Shown here in pieces: positions 38,169 to 50,700 of a stretch of DNA of 64,000 bases. The translations under genes and the position numbers were made by a program. The stretch is from Phalacrocorax aristotelis (lineage: Eukaryota; Chordata; Aves; Suliformes; Phalacrocoracidae). Numbering within the stretch: position 1 is the first letter of the stretch; each line of letters begins with the position of its first letter. The stretch spans positions 62,001 through 126,000 of the forward strand of contig NW_027441295.1 in the NCBI RefSeq assembly GCF_949628215.1, in the 5' to 3' direction. Under the pieces are notes generated by a model. The model saw only the letters and a program-made list of their open reading frames with translations, made no database searches and had not been told where the DNA came from.

Positions 38169-40894
38169 CTGCCAAGAAGGAGAGAAAGGTAAAGCCTCAG
38201 CATGGCTCAGGCCCACAGGATGCAGAAGGATGGTGCAGGATCCCTCTGCCCCAGCAGCGAATCCCTTTGGACCCCAGTTCACAGGAGGGATCCCCCTCTG
38301 TTGTGCCCAGGGCCTCTGGGGACTCACAGCAAGCTCGGGGTACTCAGGGAGGGACATTTGATTAAGAGTCGTCTTTCCCATCATCTACTGAACGTGGCTC
38401 AGGTGGCCTTGCTCCCAAAATGGCAGAGGTCTGAAAATCCTGTGAATGGGCTGCGGTGGGAGGTGAGCATTCCACCACATCCGCAGAGGGTTACCAGCAT
38501 CTCTCTGGCCCGCTGATGGCAATAACCACCGCAGCCCCGAGACGACCGTCATCCTCAGAGAGCCGCTCCTGGCTTCTTTGAGAACACTAGCTCTGTACTA
38601 AGGGTTTGGCTGCCGACCCAATGTGCAGTAGCGGCACCAGGGGAGGAGCCTGCAGACGCCCAGCGCTTTTGATATGTGACCCTGGATGACTGGGGGGCAG
38701 CAAGTACTTGGCATGCCTGTTGATTGAATTGCTGCTGTTTTTTCATCAGAGACTGGCACCGCGTGACTGCCTCCTTCCTGAAGCGCCTCCTTCCCCACAG
38801 TCTCACGGTCCATCTCTTTAGAAAGAGGGTCACTTTAATGAGAAGCAACCGTTCCTCATCAGGAGGGTGGTGTTTTCAGGAGGCAAAATACGTTAATAAC
38901 ACTTAGAAACAAAGCCTGGGCATTTGGGGGTGCACCTCGTCTCTAGTCCGAACTATGTGTCATTCGCAGAGAAAAATTTAAGCACTAGGCACTTTCCAGT
39001 TTACCAGTAGACAGCAAAAGCTGACCTACTGAGAGCCTAGGAGATTGCATGGCATCTTCTTGTTTGCACTTAGTTCATTTTCGGCAGACTTCAAGATGAT
39101 GGTAAATGACTTTGTTCAGAGAGGACAGGAAGATGCTGCACCCAGTTCCGCTGGGGAAAGAGCCCTTTGGAGAAGCACATCCCATCATGCCAACTCCATC
39201 ACACGGTAAGGGCAACAGACACAGACGGCGGGCTGAACCCCAAGCTCTTGCAACCATGTTCTGGGCACTTTCACAAGTGGCAGCAAAGAGCCCACGGTCC
39301 CCCAAAACAAGAGGAAAACCAGAGCCAAGTTTTCTAAAACACAGCTGGAAACAGACAGCTAAACCACCCAAGGCTGAAGTCACAGCCCCTCATTTTAGCT
39401 GCCTTCAAGTTAGCTGTCCGGCCTCAAGCTGGGTGTGCAGCTCTCAGCTGCCCCTGACCGTGAGGTGTCACCGAGAGACCTCAGACATCAAGGAGGACAA
39501 CGGAGCCGGCTGGAGCAGGCTCCCATCCTTGCCAGGCATTCCTGCAGCCCCGGCAGGGTCTGCCGGTCTCAGCGACCCCAAAATGCCTGCGCATCCTCAT
39601 GCACACCATGCATGGAGCTTTCGGGAGAAAGGATTCCTTGGAGCTCACACCAGCTCTGAACTCAAGCCCAGAGAGCCCGCGGGCTCTGCAGCAGCCACTG
39701 GGAGCAGCAGAGGCTCGGAGGGGCTGTCAAAGACACCTTCGCAAGGCAGAGTATCCCAGGGCACATCACCGAGCCCGAGCCGTGCCCTCTCTGCTCTTCT
39801 GCGTGTCTGAGCATTGGCCAAGAAATTGTTGAGTAAAATTTCACATGAACAGCATCTTCAACCCTAAATGCACATTCCTTGAAGTGACATACCTGTGGGA
39901 TCATCCTGAGGCTCCCAGAGAACATCTGCCTGAGGCGCCTGGAGACCATGGCCTGGAGGCACGGCTGTAATCAAGCACATTTCCATTAGCTGTTGTGATC
40001 GACTTCTTTCCCAGTGACCTGCAGTGACTGGAGGGGGGTCAGGTAATGACACGGGTGGAGATTTCCAAAGCCGCAGAGGGGCCTGAGTGGCCTGTTGGCT
40101 GGCACCTGGAAGCTCTCAAAATACTGTTTGCAGGCCGTGTGCCACACGCCTCAAGCACCGGATGGACATACGGCCCCTTGGGGATTTCGTACTGGGAGAT
40201 CTCTACTGTGCACAAAAAAGGCCCACGTGGAAGCACTGGAGGGAAAAAATGGTCATTCGCACATCTCGTGGAGAAGGGCCTGCTGGGCAGTGGGAGTGCC
40301 CCACCGCTGCCCCATCTGTTCCCCCGGGCTGAGGGCTGGGGCTGTGTGTCGGGGACCTGGGTTTGCCAAGGAGAGCACTGCAGGGCTAGAGCAGGAATGC
40401 TCCCGTCTTCCTGAGCGGACGTCTCCCCAGGACAGACATCCATGAGGCTGAAAGCTGGACCCAGCTGGGGAGCGGCAGAGCCACGGCCCCGGGCACAGCT
40501 GTCACCAGCCCGGCATAGAAGCGCTCCCGAAGGCTACTGCCTTGCTCTGCTGTGCAGCGCTGGCGCCGACGTGCAGGCTGCGGGAAGGCTGCAGCGGGAC
40601 TGGGTGGCACAGGGCCAGCTCTAGGGATGCTTTCTCACCCCACGGCACTGCTCCCGGCCCCACCATTCACCTGGAAAATCCCCCTGCAGTGGCCGCGGCC
40701 CCCTGCGCCTCCCCGCAGCACAACTGCCTCCCACTTGCCCCTGGAGCCGGCCATGGCTCCCCTGGCTCAGCCCAGCCCTGCTGCTCTCCCAGCCTTGCCC
40801 CACCATGGTCCCGGCCCCGCTACCACCCCAATGTGCGCTGGGCGCTGCTCCACGCTGCCCAGGGCTGCATGCCAGCCCTCGCCTGCCCACCTAC

Positions 40895-40985
40895 CTAATC
40901 CCCATGCTTGCCATGGAGCAGCCTGGCTGTCCCGGGCTTGCAGGGCCACCAATAGGAGAATAATAAGGAGGCACGTGGGGGCCAT
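40895..40985 (-). CDS. Candidate first exon with signal peptide
   Basis: The ATG at 40983-40985 opens MAPTCLLIILLLVALQARDS, a textbook signal peptide with an AXA-like cleavage region (SQAA). The frame then reaches a consensus donor (TTAG|GTAGGT). A CTG/CAG-type repeat lies just upstream, in what would be the 5' untranslated region. Downstream exons were not securely traced; the membrane-anchor frame at 37263-37538 is a possible partner. I cannot name the protein. Confidence 0.4.
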
Positions 40986-41007
40986 GGTCCCCCGTGCCTG
41001 CACCGTG

Positions 41008-41064
41008 CTGCTGCTGCTGCGGCTGCTGCTGCTACCGCTGCTGCTGCTGCTACTGCTGCTGCTG
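41008..41064. repeat. Interrupted (CTG)n repeat
   Basis: About 19 triplets, mostly CTG with a few CGG, CTA and CCG interruptions. Poly-Leu, poly-Ala or poly-Ser frames across it are by-products of the repeat. Confidence 0.85.
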
Positions 41065-41089
41065 CCGGCACTGGCCAAGCTGTACCCGC

Positions 41090-42880
41090 GGCACAGCACA
41101 ATATATCATGGCACGGCACAGCGGGGTCTGTGACCTCACAGTGCGCCCTCCCCACCCACCCAGCCACGCCCATGGGGTGCCACCCCGCCCCTAAGCACTG
41201 CTCCCCTGGAACACCCCACCCCACTTGTCACCTCGGGAGGGGGACTTTCACAGCCTGGCCAGCGCTGCCCCTCTGTCCACCCCTGTGATCTCTGCTGCAG
41301 AGTTTCTTTGCGTTTCCTTCCCCACTCTGTGATGGAGCAGCCAGATGCAGCAGACTTGTGAACACAAGGGATTTCTCCTTCCAGGTCTGCTAGAGCCCAA
41401 TCAGGTGGACTCTTGCACCCAGGAGGCTCGTCCTATCCCAGCCTGATGGATGTGGCCGCTGCTGTTGCCGTGTGTGTGTCCGAGAGACTTGCGCTGCTTT
41501 CCAAAGGGCCAGACACACCAACACACGCGCAGACTTACACAATTAATGTGACCGGCAAAAGAGATGGGCACAGTCAGAGCAATGCCTTTGCCAGCACCCA
41601 TGTATACACAACCACTGCTTAGATAAACACGAACACAGCCCGGTCCTTTTCTGCCTTTCCAGATGAGCAGGGCTGGATGTTTACTGGTGAAACATAAACA
41701 CACCTTCACTCCCTAGATTCATAAGCGCAGCGTGTTCATAGATTCCTCCAATAACAGCGTGGAAATCAAGTACCTGCAATATCTGTGGCTGGCTGTCAAG
41801 CTCCTCACCCAGTCATGGGTGCAAACCTTGGGCCTTTCTAGGTAGAACGTAGGACTTTGAAATATGGCACTCCTTGAAAACGTTGCTCGTTCAGTAGCAG
41901 GTTGACTTGTTCCTGGCTGGCAAACTGAAGAGCACCGTGAGGTCAGGCTGCCAAAAGCCGAGCTGGTGCTCTTGAGGAGAATGCCCATCGACTGTAAATA
42001 GGGAAATCTGGCATGCTTTCGAAAACCTGGTGCGCAACACAACACTGCTGTTTCAAAAGAGCATTAAAAGAGTATATTTAAAAGAGCATTAACAGCATCG
42101 TGAATATTTACACACAATCTCCAGGTGCAGACCGCCTTCCCTGGGGAGAAGGGACATGCTATTCACATAAACAGCCGATGTCTTTCCCTGTTTTCAACAT
42201 CCCTGGGCAGCTGAGACATTGCCTGGGGACGTAGATGAGAGCCCCCAGCCCCTGGAGGGGCGGCTGGAGGATGGGCACGTCAAAGGACCCTGATGGGAGC
42301 CCTGCAGGGCCTCATCCCTTGGACCAACGGGCACCTTCCCTTGTCACACAGAGCGTCTCATGGGCTGGAAAAGGGATGCTCTGCAGAGTTGCTGGCAGGT
42401 CTCTGGAGAAGAGCTTCCCCCTCCACCTCTCCCAAGGCCTCTCTCAGCTCCAGCGCCCTTCCCAAGGACAGCCGCAGCAGGTGGGTGCAGGCAGCACTGC
42501 AGGGAAGGACAGGCAGCGGCCACAAGAGTCGGCACTGCGGGAAAGGCGGCACCCCGGAGAGCCTGCCGGGGTCCCCAGTGTGTGCGAGACAGTGCCCAGG
42601 AGGGTGGTTTTAAATCTAGGCTACCCCCTGTCTAACCGTCTATGTGAGAGTACAACCTGACCCGGTGTGACACATAACACCAGCGCTGTGAAGAGATGTG
42701 ACGTTCAAATGAAAAATGAGACAGTTTGAACAGCTTTTAGTAGCCTGCAGGAAGCAAAAGGGGAAGCGCTGTATATAGAACAAAAAAATAGACTGAATAA
42801 ATTTCTGAACCTTCTGTGAGAAGTTATGCCATATCGAAGTGCACGTCTGCAAGCCCTGCGCTGCACTATGTGAGCCCTGC
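41090..42880. other. Interval without recognisable genes
   Basis: No domain, RNA gene or dated repeat was recognised on either strand. The GC content falls towards 41.7-42.1 kb. Confidence 0.35.
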
Positions 42881-42889
42881 TCACATGCA

Positions 42890-43345
42890 GTGATCTGGCT
42901 GATGGGGCAGAGTGTACCCTCGGACAGCTTGCAGGTGGCACAGAAGTGGGAGGAGAGGCTCATGCGCCGGCGGGTCGTGCTGCCGACCAGAGGGGCCCTG
43001 AGAGGCTGGAGAAAGGGGCTGACAGGACCCTCATGCAGCTCACCCCGGGGAAGGGCAAAGTCCCGCACCTGGGAAGGAACAAGCCCTTGCACCAGTACAC
43101 GCTGGGGGACACCCAGCTGGAAAGCAGCTGTGCAGACTCCTGGGGACATGGTGGACCCCCAGCTGACCAGTTTGGAGCCGGCAAAGTGCTCCTGGGGCAC
43201 AGGCGGCTAACTGAGTCCTGGGCTGCAGTAGGCAAGGCATCAGCAGGAGATGGAGGGAGGTGACCCTTCCCCTGTGCTGTGTCCAGCTCTGGGCTCCCCA
43301 GTGCAAGACTCACAGAGCCATACTGGAGAGACTCCCCGCCCAGTT
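42890..43345 (+). mobile_element. Old CR1 LINE fragment, plus orientation
   Basis: The segment follows the order of CR1 ORF2 near its 3' end: leader-type text around GAGAGGCTGGAGAAAGG, then AAAGTCCCGCACCTGGGAAG, then GTGTCCAGCTCTGGGCTCCC. It is strongly diverged and its frame is broken. Confidence 0.7.
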
Positions 43346-44308
43346 TCCGTTGGGGTCGGACCGTTGGAGCCAACCGCCACCAGTGCCGGCAGGACGGAGC
43401 TGTGCTGGCGTGGAGCAGCGCTGGGAGGAGGCAGAGTCTGGCGTCGGTCTCGGACTAGCAAGCCGGTGACTTTAGAGCAGAACACACTTTTCTCTGGACT
43501 TTGGGTAGGAAAAAACAGCCTTCACTGAGTGGTCTGGGAGGTGGTTAACAGATTGACTTTCAGCCTGAAGTCCTTCAATCTCTGCTAATTGAATATGGTG
43601 CCTGTGCAGATGGGATACACTGTGCAATGTCACTAATTTTTCCTGTCGTCTCTAACCCAAAACTCAAACAAAGTCCTGTCCCCTCGGCTCCTTATCTGAG
43701 TGTAGACAAGAGTCACCTTAACTTAATGGAACGTCAAGATTCACTCTATTTTTATCACCTTAGAATATGCAACAAATAAATACTTCCTTATTACTCAGCT
43801 TTCCAGAACGTGATTTGGTTTGACTTGCTAGAATCCAGGTGGGGATTTGCTTGTCTGTAGTGCTGCAGTGGGATTACTGGCAGCGAGCGTTTGTGTGGTG
43901 GTGATGCCTAAAGAGACGAGTTGGGTTGGTGCTCCACTGTGTTAGTTTGCCGATCAACCTGATAAATCTCAGAGTTTGAGGTGGAAAGGCAAGCTGTGTG
44001 CTGACGTAAGCGTATAGCCTGTGAGTTACTTATGTTTGTGAAAAAATGACATCGTTTTGTAAGTCTTATTTCTTAAATCTAAGTAAGCTGGGAACAGGGA
44101 AAGTAAAGGTTCAGAAGGATCACGTCACACCTTGAATCTGTCTGTGTCTACCAAAGTGATTTGCAATCGAATGTAGTTGTAACTCTCCGTTGCCTCAGGG
44201 AGTTTTTCTACACCACAAAGAAGTGGTTCACTTTTGAACGTGAAGAACATGAAGAACCTTTGGTGGGGAAATTTGGTTGTTGTGTGGTAAAGGTTATGAA
44301 GAGTCCTC
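43346..44308. other. Interval without recognisable genes
   Basis: Nothing recognised on either strand. Confidence 0.35.
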
Positions 44309-44541
44309 GTTCCTGTGGTGGCCACGGGAATTCTGTGCTCAGGATGTGCCAGGGGCAAAGCTGCATATGCAGAGCTCCTGCAGGTGACTGAAGCCCCTGC
44401 CATTCTGCAGTTCCCTAAGCGAGCTGCAATCCGCCAGCAAACTCCGGCCCATCTCAGTGAGCACACCTGTAGCCGTGCCCACAATTCTGAAGTCTGCCAC
44501 AAACCGAGAGGGGCCTCAGCGTGAAGCGCAGGGAACCTCCA
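44309..44541. repeat. 233-bp direct repeat, left copy
   Basis: Nearly identical to 61620-61851 in the same orientation. I count about four differences, including one G indel, so roughly 98% identity. The flanks do not match. It begins 208 bases downstream of the ADCY10 stop. Its nature (LTR piece, other dispersed repeat, or duplication border) is unknown. Confidence 0.9.
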
Positions 44542-44743
44542 GATGCAAACCCTTCTCACGCCAAAGCCATTGGCAGGCAGCCGGAGGGGACAAGCCAAAG
44601 GAATTCTGCCACTAGAAGGAGTGCTGCCAGCTGGAAGGGACGGCGGAGGGGACATATGACCTACCTGCATGCTATGTCCCCACATTTTTCCCCAGTGCCT
44701 AGGAAAGAAAGGCCCGACAGCAAAGGTCATGATAAAAGAGGTA

Positions 44744-44751
44744 TTTAATTA
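44744..44751 (-). promoter_or_regulatory. ADCY10: ADCY10 stop codon overlapping an ATTAAA poly(A) signal
   Basis: The last frame reads GAACTAATCTAA, and ATTAAA starts at the final A of the stop (749-744). There is no convincing donor before the stop. The transcript could therefore end within a few dozen bases of the coding region. A functional signal is inferred, not shown. Confidence 0.4.
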
Positions 44752-47700
44752 GATTAGTTCATCTCCACCCCTGCGGTGGGCATCTGCTGCCCGACAGGAG
44801 TCCGCTGCCCTGTCCGTGTTGGCCTTCATGCGCGCTGCCAGGCGGGAGAACGTCTGCCTGCTGGAAGTGCCCTCCAGGCTGAAGAGCTGCTCCAGTAAGG
44901 AAAGGCAGCAGCTCTGCTGCAGCAGCCAGGCTAGCCTCTTCCTCCTGCCACACAAGAGAAAGTGATGGGCCCAGAGGCTCTAGCTGTACAGTGCTAAAGC
45001 GACCAGGGCGGGGGGAGAGCAGGGCGGTGGACAAGCCGGTTACACCTCCTCGGAGGAAAGGGGGCTGATGGAAGGAGGGCTGCTGGAGCAGAAGGCAGCA
45101 AACAAAGATGTGCCGCCGGGGGAAGCTGACCGCTTGAGAGGGCGTGTTGGCACTACGGCCTCAGGTTAGGTGTGGCCTCAAGACTGGGCTCAAGCAGCTC
45201 TGGGCCTGGATGCTTGGGACCAGGTGGGAAATGGCTCTTCCTCCCCTGGCTTCTCACTTCTGCTTCTTACCGGGCCTCCTGCGGAAGGGAGGCTGCTCTT
45301 CTGGCAACGTAAGCGGCACACTGCAACTTTTCCACCTGAGACTTGACCAAGGCTCCAACGGTGGTCCGGGGGAACTTCCTTTTGAGCAGGCTCAAAGCCT
45401 CCAGGATCATTTTCTTTGCCAGCTCCATGCGTCCCATACGATAGCAGACCTGCAAGGGAAAAGGGAAACGTCCCGATGGGGACCAGTGGCCCAAGAGACT
45501 GCAGGAATCTGCCAGTGGCTGCAGATGCCCCAGGGACATCCCCTGCAACTGGGGAAGGCGTCCAGCTCTGTCCCCCCAGAGATCCCGCCAGACCTCTCCG
45601 TCTCTTTACCTCCCCTTTGAGGCTGAAGAAGGTGGCCTCTTCAAAGCGGGCTATCACATTCGCTTTCTTGTCTACGGAGTTCCTCAGGACCTCCGCTTCA
45701 TTCAGCTTCACGAGGGCCTTTGTGCAAGCACACAGAGAGCAGCAGGTGAGCGTGGGTGCAGAGCCCACAGCCAGCCTTGCCCTTCCCCCTTGCCTCTGGC
45801 GTCTGTCTTAAGAGGGCCTGTTCCTCCCCCTCGGTGATGCCCGCTCAAACACAGTCACACTGGCTCAGAGCGCAGGCACCACTGATCCTTCAGACCGCCT
45901 CCCTGCTAACGCCCCTTGTCCTAAGGGCACAGTGCCCTGTGCCTCTTGCCGCAGAAGAGGCAAAGCAGGGGAAGAAGTCAGGGTCTGAGCCCAGTGTTTC
46001 CCTTCTAAGGCCCCACAGAGGCATGCCCTGTTGCAACGGGGAAGTTGTCCTGCCCAGAGCCAGGCGACTGAGAGGACTCCGTGCACAGAGGGTGCTGGCA
46101 AGCAGGGCAACTCACCATGTCGCTGTTGGAGACATGCAGGTAGGCAGCCGCACACTCCAGAAGGTAGTAGAAGGCTCTGGCAGCATCGCCCATTGCCATG
46201 TAGTGGCGAGCCAAAGGCACCAGCACCGATTCCACGATGGCTTTGCACTCACAGGAGCATGCGCCGCTGTCCTTCCCATCGGCCTTGCTGGGCACCTCAG
46301 TTGTCTGTTCGCTCTTTGCCACAGGCCGCCCTGCCACACTAGTCAGAGGACGGTTCCCAGGGGAAGAAGAGAGCAAAGAATACACAGGCATCACTTAGAG
46401 TGGTCTTTCTCCCCACACAGACGACAGAAAAAGCCCTTTGTTCAAAGCAGAGCGTGAGGCCACGGGCAGGCGTGACTCATGCAGGTGCTCCTCCCCTGCA
46501 GATTTTGCCAGCGCTGCTCGGTAGGAACTGGAAAGCAAGGGCTGCTCCGGTGACGTGTGACCATTGCCCTGAGCCCATGGGCTTCCTCAAGCACTCTCTC
46601 ATCTCCATGGCCATCTCCTCCCAGCTCCCACCCCACAGACAGCCTCTTCCCTAAGCTACAGTCACAACCGGCAGCCAGATTCCCGAGTTTCCTTTGCCTC
46701 CTGTGGAGACCCTGTGCTCACTGGCTTCAAAAATAACCAAAACCTGGTCTGCTCACCCAAAATCCTCCCCCATGAAAGCCTGCTGCTGCCGCCGCAGTGC
46801 ATCTTCAGCATCTGGCGAGAACACAGGGGGTTAGACACCTCCTCGCGTACGCCGGGGTAGGAGCTGCTCTCCCTCTCCCAGCGGGGCTTGCAAGGATCCT
46901 TGCAAGGGTCCCAACACACTGAGGAAAGCCTGCAGTGGTCATCCTCACCTCCTGGGCTTGTCCCTAGCAGATCTACTCCCACCCGATCCCCAGCACACAC
47001 CCCTGGGCTCCTGGAGGGCCCGGGCTGTGGAGCACGGCGCACAGCATACCCTCAGTGGCGTGGGTCCTATCCCTCTTCAGCTGCTCTCCTGCAAGCACCA
47101 AGGTCTCCCAGCTGCGTGAGTCGCCCTGGTCAGCAGAGCCCTGGCACCTCCCTCCATCCTGGGTGCTGGTGACGGCGAAGCGGTGGAAGGCAACAAACTC
47201 TCCTTGGCCGCAGCTCTTGCATTTGTGCGCGTGCCGCTCCAGGAAGGCGGCACACGTGCGGTGCAAGGCGACCCGCTGTCTCTTGGGCCACAGCTGGTAG
47301 GCAGCCTCCTGCAGCAGCACGACACGGAAGGCCAGAGCGCCAGACTGCTGCACCACGGTCATCCTCAGAGCGGGCGTCTCCACATCTGCAAGGCAAAGGG
47401 CCTTTGCATCAGCCCCAGCTGGGGCCAAGGCTCAGGGCCATCCCAGCCGGGACACCAAAGTCACGCCTTGGGGCGCACCCTCGGCAGCAAACCTGCACTG
47501 CTGCACACCGAGCCTTGCAGCACGGGGTGGAAGGGCCCACCTTGCCTTGCTTGACGCTAGCACGGCCCTGGGGACACAGTGCTCAGCTGCGCTCCAGGCA
47601 GCAGCTGGGGATGTTGCTGCCAGCCAAAGCGAGCCCTGGCCCGCGCTTTCTCCCTGCTCTTGGCAAGGCAGTCCCCAGCCTCCTGAGCTTCCCGCCCTGC

Positions 47701-50700
47701 TCCACAGGGGAATCAAAGCTGAGTGAAAGCCTGTCAAAGGGCCCGGGGCTCTCTGGAGGCCATCTTTGGTCTGGACGCTGCAGGCGGCCCGCAGAGGATG
47801 TCAGGGGTTCCACAAGCCCTCCTATGCCTGCGCTATAAGCAGCGCCTGGAGGCCGCGGAGCAGAGGCACTTGGGACGGCTGGTGGGAACTCCCCTCCACC
47901 ACAAAGCTCGTGTGCTTTGAGATCGGCTCGTAAGATCTTTGCACAACCCCTCCTGAACAGCCATGCCTGCCTGAGCTCCACCCAGCCATCACCGGGGGCG
48001 GGGGCAGGGGGGGAGCGCACCATGCCCGGGGGAGCCCATCAGGACACAGCTGGGAGCTCCCTTGTCCACCTCACTGCTACCACTTACCGCTCTCCGCCTG
48101 CACAGAGGTGCCTGGCCTCTTGGTAGGATCTTGGACATCTTCTGGCACCTCTGTGTTTTTCAGCCACTTAAGGATGTTGTCCTTCACCAGCATGGTCAAC
48201 ACACAATTCACCTTGTGCCTCATGTCAGCCGGAAGGACGTGCAAGAGCAGCTGGGTGGTAAACACGGGCCCGATGACAGCCGCATACTTCAAAACGGTCT
48301 GCTTCAGCGGCTTTAGCTGGTCCAGCTGAGACAGCGCAATCTCTGCCAGAAAGAAGCAACACATCTCTCTCTCGCCTCTTCCCCATGCTCAGGCTGGAGA
48401 GTTTCAACACAGGAAACGGGGTAGATGTTGGCCTCCTCTCCTCGGGACTGCACCTGCTGGGCAATCGCAACCCAGGGCAGGCGTCTTCAAAATGGCTCCG
48501 CTCCTGCTGCAGCCACCGGCCACAAGGCCTGGGGAAAAGCGAGACGCTCAAACGCACGCTCCCCCACCAAGGGTGAGGAGGGCAGGACCCAGCAGGTCCA
48601 TGCAGCCCATGATGCGCCCTACCAGGTCTGGAGTAGGTTTTTGCCCTACAGTGCGCACAGAGAACAGAGAACTTTCCCCAGCCCAGAGGTGGACTCGGAG
48701 CTCCACACAACGATTGTCTGAACGTGGCCAGACGATACTACTCCTTTCTTTTCCATTTCTTCCTGTTCTTTTTGGACAAAACCGCTTTACAGCAGGAATG
48801 CTTTAGCGTGACATTTCTTCCAGGATCATACAAATGGGGGTGGCTAGAGAGGAGGGACACTCATCGACAGTTCCCAAGCTGAGAGGGTGACTCTGCAGCA
48901 CACAGATGCCTAGCCTCCCTCTAGCTGATGCCCCGCGAAGGGGCCCCAGCACAGCTGCGAGCCGCCAGAGCGGCGCTCGGACCCTCACCTTTCAAGGTGA
49001 CGGGCAGCACGGTGTTCTCCAGGTTCACGTCCGGTCTGATGGTGCAGACCCTGCCATCACTCCCTGCGCTGGAGCTCGACGTTGCTGCAAGACAGTTTCC
49101 ACTGCAAGCGCGTCTTTCGGGACATGGTTTAGGAGGTGTTGGGCTGACAGTTGGACTTGACGATCTTAGAGGTGTTTTTCAACCTTACTGATTCTATAAT
49201 GATTCTGTGAATGTAGAGCCCTCCCAAAGATGTTCTGCCTTCACACCAGCTTTCCCAAACAGTCTCCACAGCCAGGGAAATTGGGAAACTTCTATTACCA
49301 TCCTTTTCTTCTGTGACCGGCACCCTTGTGGGGATTTTATGGTTTTGGATTCAAGATTCCTGGGCCTGTCCCTCACCTCAAGCTGGGATTTGTTCTCAAG
49401 GGAGCTGCCCTATGGCCAAGGTAAATGACGGGCCCATTAGAATGCCTAAGAAACACCAGGATCAAATGTGCTCCGGAACAATTTCCCCCGCATTTTAGCA
49501 CCCAACTCCTGCCCCAGGAATTTAGGCCCCTCCAAGCCACCAGAAGTCGCTAGCCCCTGCTTTGGCTCACAACGGTAAGGCACGCAGGAGCCCACACCTC
49601 TGCGAGGCCAAGTTCTGCACTGCTGCAAGATGTGACTCTGCCCAGATCCACGGGGGAATGACGGGGCAAGACCGTGCCGCAGAGAATGCGCCACAGCAAC
49701 GCGCTAGTCGGCAGCAAAGGTGCTTACCGATCAGGCTCTCCCAGCTGCCCTCTGCTTTTTCACCCCGCCTCCGGGTGTGGAACAAGAGCATGTCGTTGCG
49801 ACGAAGGCAGCGCAGCAGCTCCTCGCAGTAATACGGGATCCCCAAGCTTCTTTGGATCAGGAACCTGGACAGGGGCAGACCCAGCAATGAGCAGCACAAG
49901 GAAAGTAAGGTGGAACACCGTTCAGGGGGGCCGCGACTCCCTCGGGCATAACAGAGTAGCCAGCATCTCCGTCACAGCCACACCTCACTTTCGAAAGGGG
50001 CGCTGGCTTGGCCTTTTGGGCCCCCCTGAACCTCCAGCCTTGGCTGAAGTCCACGCCAAAAGAGAGGCGGACAATGCCCAAAGCACGGAGCAGCGAGCCC
50101 TGCCTTTCCTCTCCTCGGGAGCCTAGATCCTCCCTGGCAGCAGGACGGACCTCTGCCCCAGGGAATCTCCCCCACAGCCCGGCCACCTAGACCAAGGCCG
50201 TTTCGCACCCCAGACACGCTTGGCCTCGGCACTCTTCCTCCCTTCCTCCCTGCGCAACAGCGAAGGGATGACACCTCCCACGCTCTGTGTCTGGGGAGTT
50301 GCCCGCTCTCAGCTCACACCTGCCAGGGCGAGGCATAACATGCAACCCCCGTGGGCCCAGTACTCACGGGAGCCAGTGATGCTTCTAGCCGCCCTGCGCT
50401 GCCTTTCCTGGGGCGTTGATGCCCTCCCATGCTCTGCATCGGTTCAAGCCCTCAGGAAGAGCTCCCCTGCCTCCCACTTACCTCGCTAGATCCCTGGAGA
50501 TGCTGACCACTCCGAGGTCCTGGCAGACTTTCTGCACCACAGCTGAAGATTTCAGCTTGTCCAGATGACAATAGGTGATGTTCTGGGACATTGCGCTGTC
50601 TCCTGCGGCTTTGCAGAAGGCCTCTGTTCTCACATAGCCCGGGGCTAAGCTCATGACCATGAAGCTGGAGACGTTTTGGAGCACGGGTGACATGATACTC

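Noticed and set aside
38555-38848. Cys-containing minus frames that might be an IZUMO-like sperm protein
   Set aside because: CxxC spacing does not fit the IZUMO domain and neither frame has clear exon borders.
40895-41224. Poly-Ala and poly-Ser containing minus frames
   Set aside because: Produced by the CTG repeat; only the signal-peptide ATG downstream of it is kept as a candidate.
46321-46338. GCAG acceptor at 46331 for the ADCY10 exon ending at 46116
   Set aside because: It would shift the frame to an early stop; the TAG acceptor at 46339 keeps the phase and has a good pyrimidine tract.
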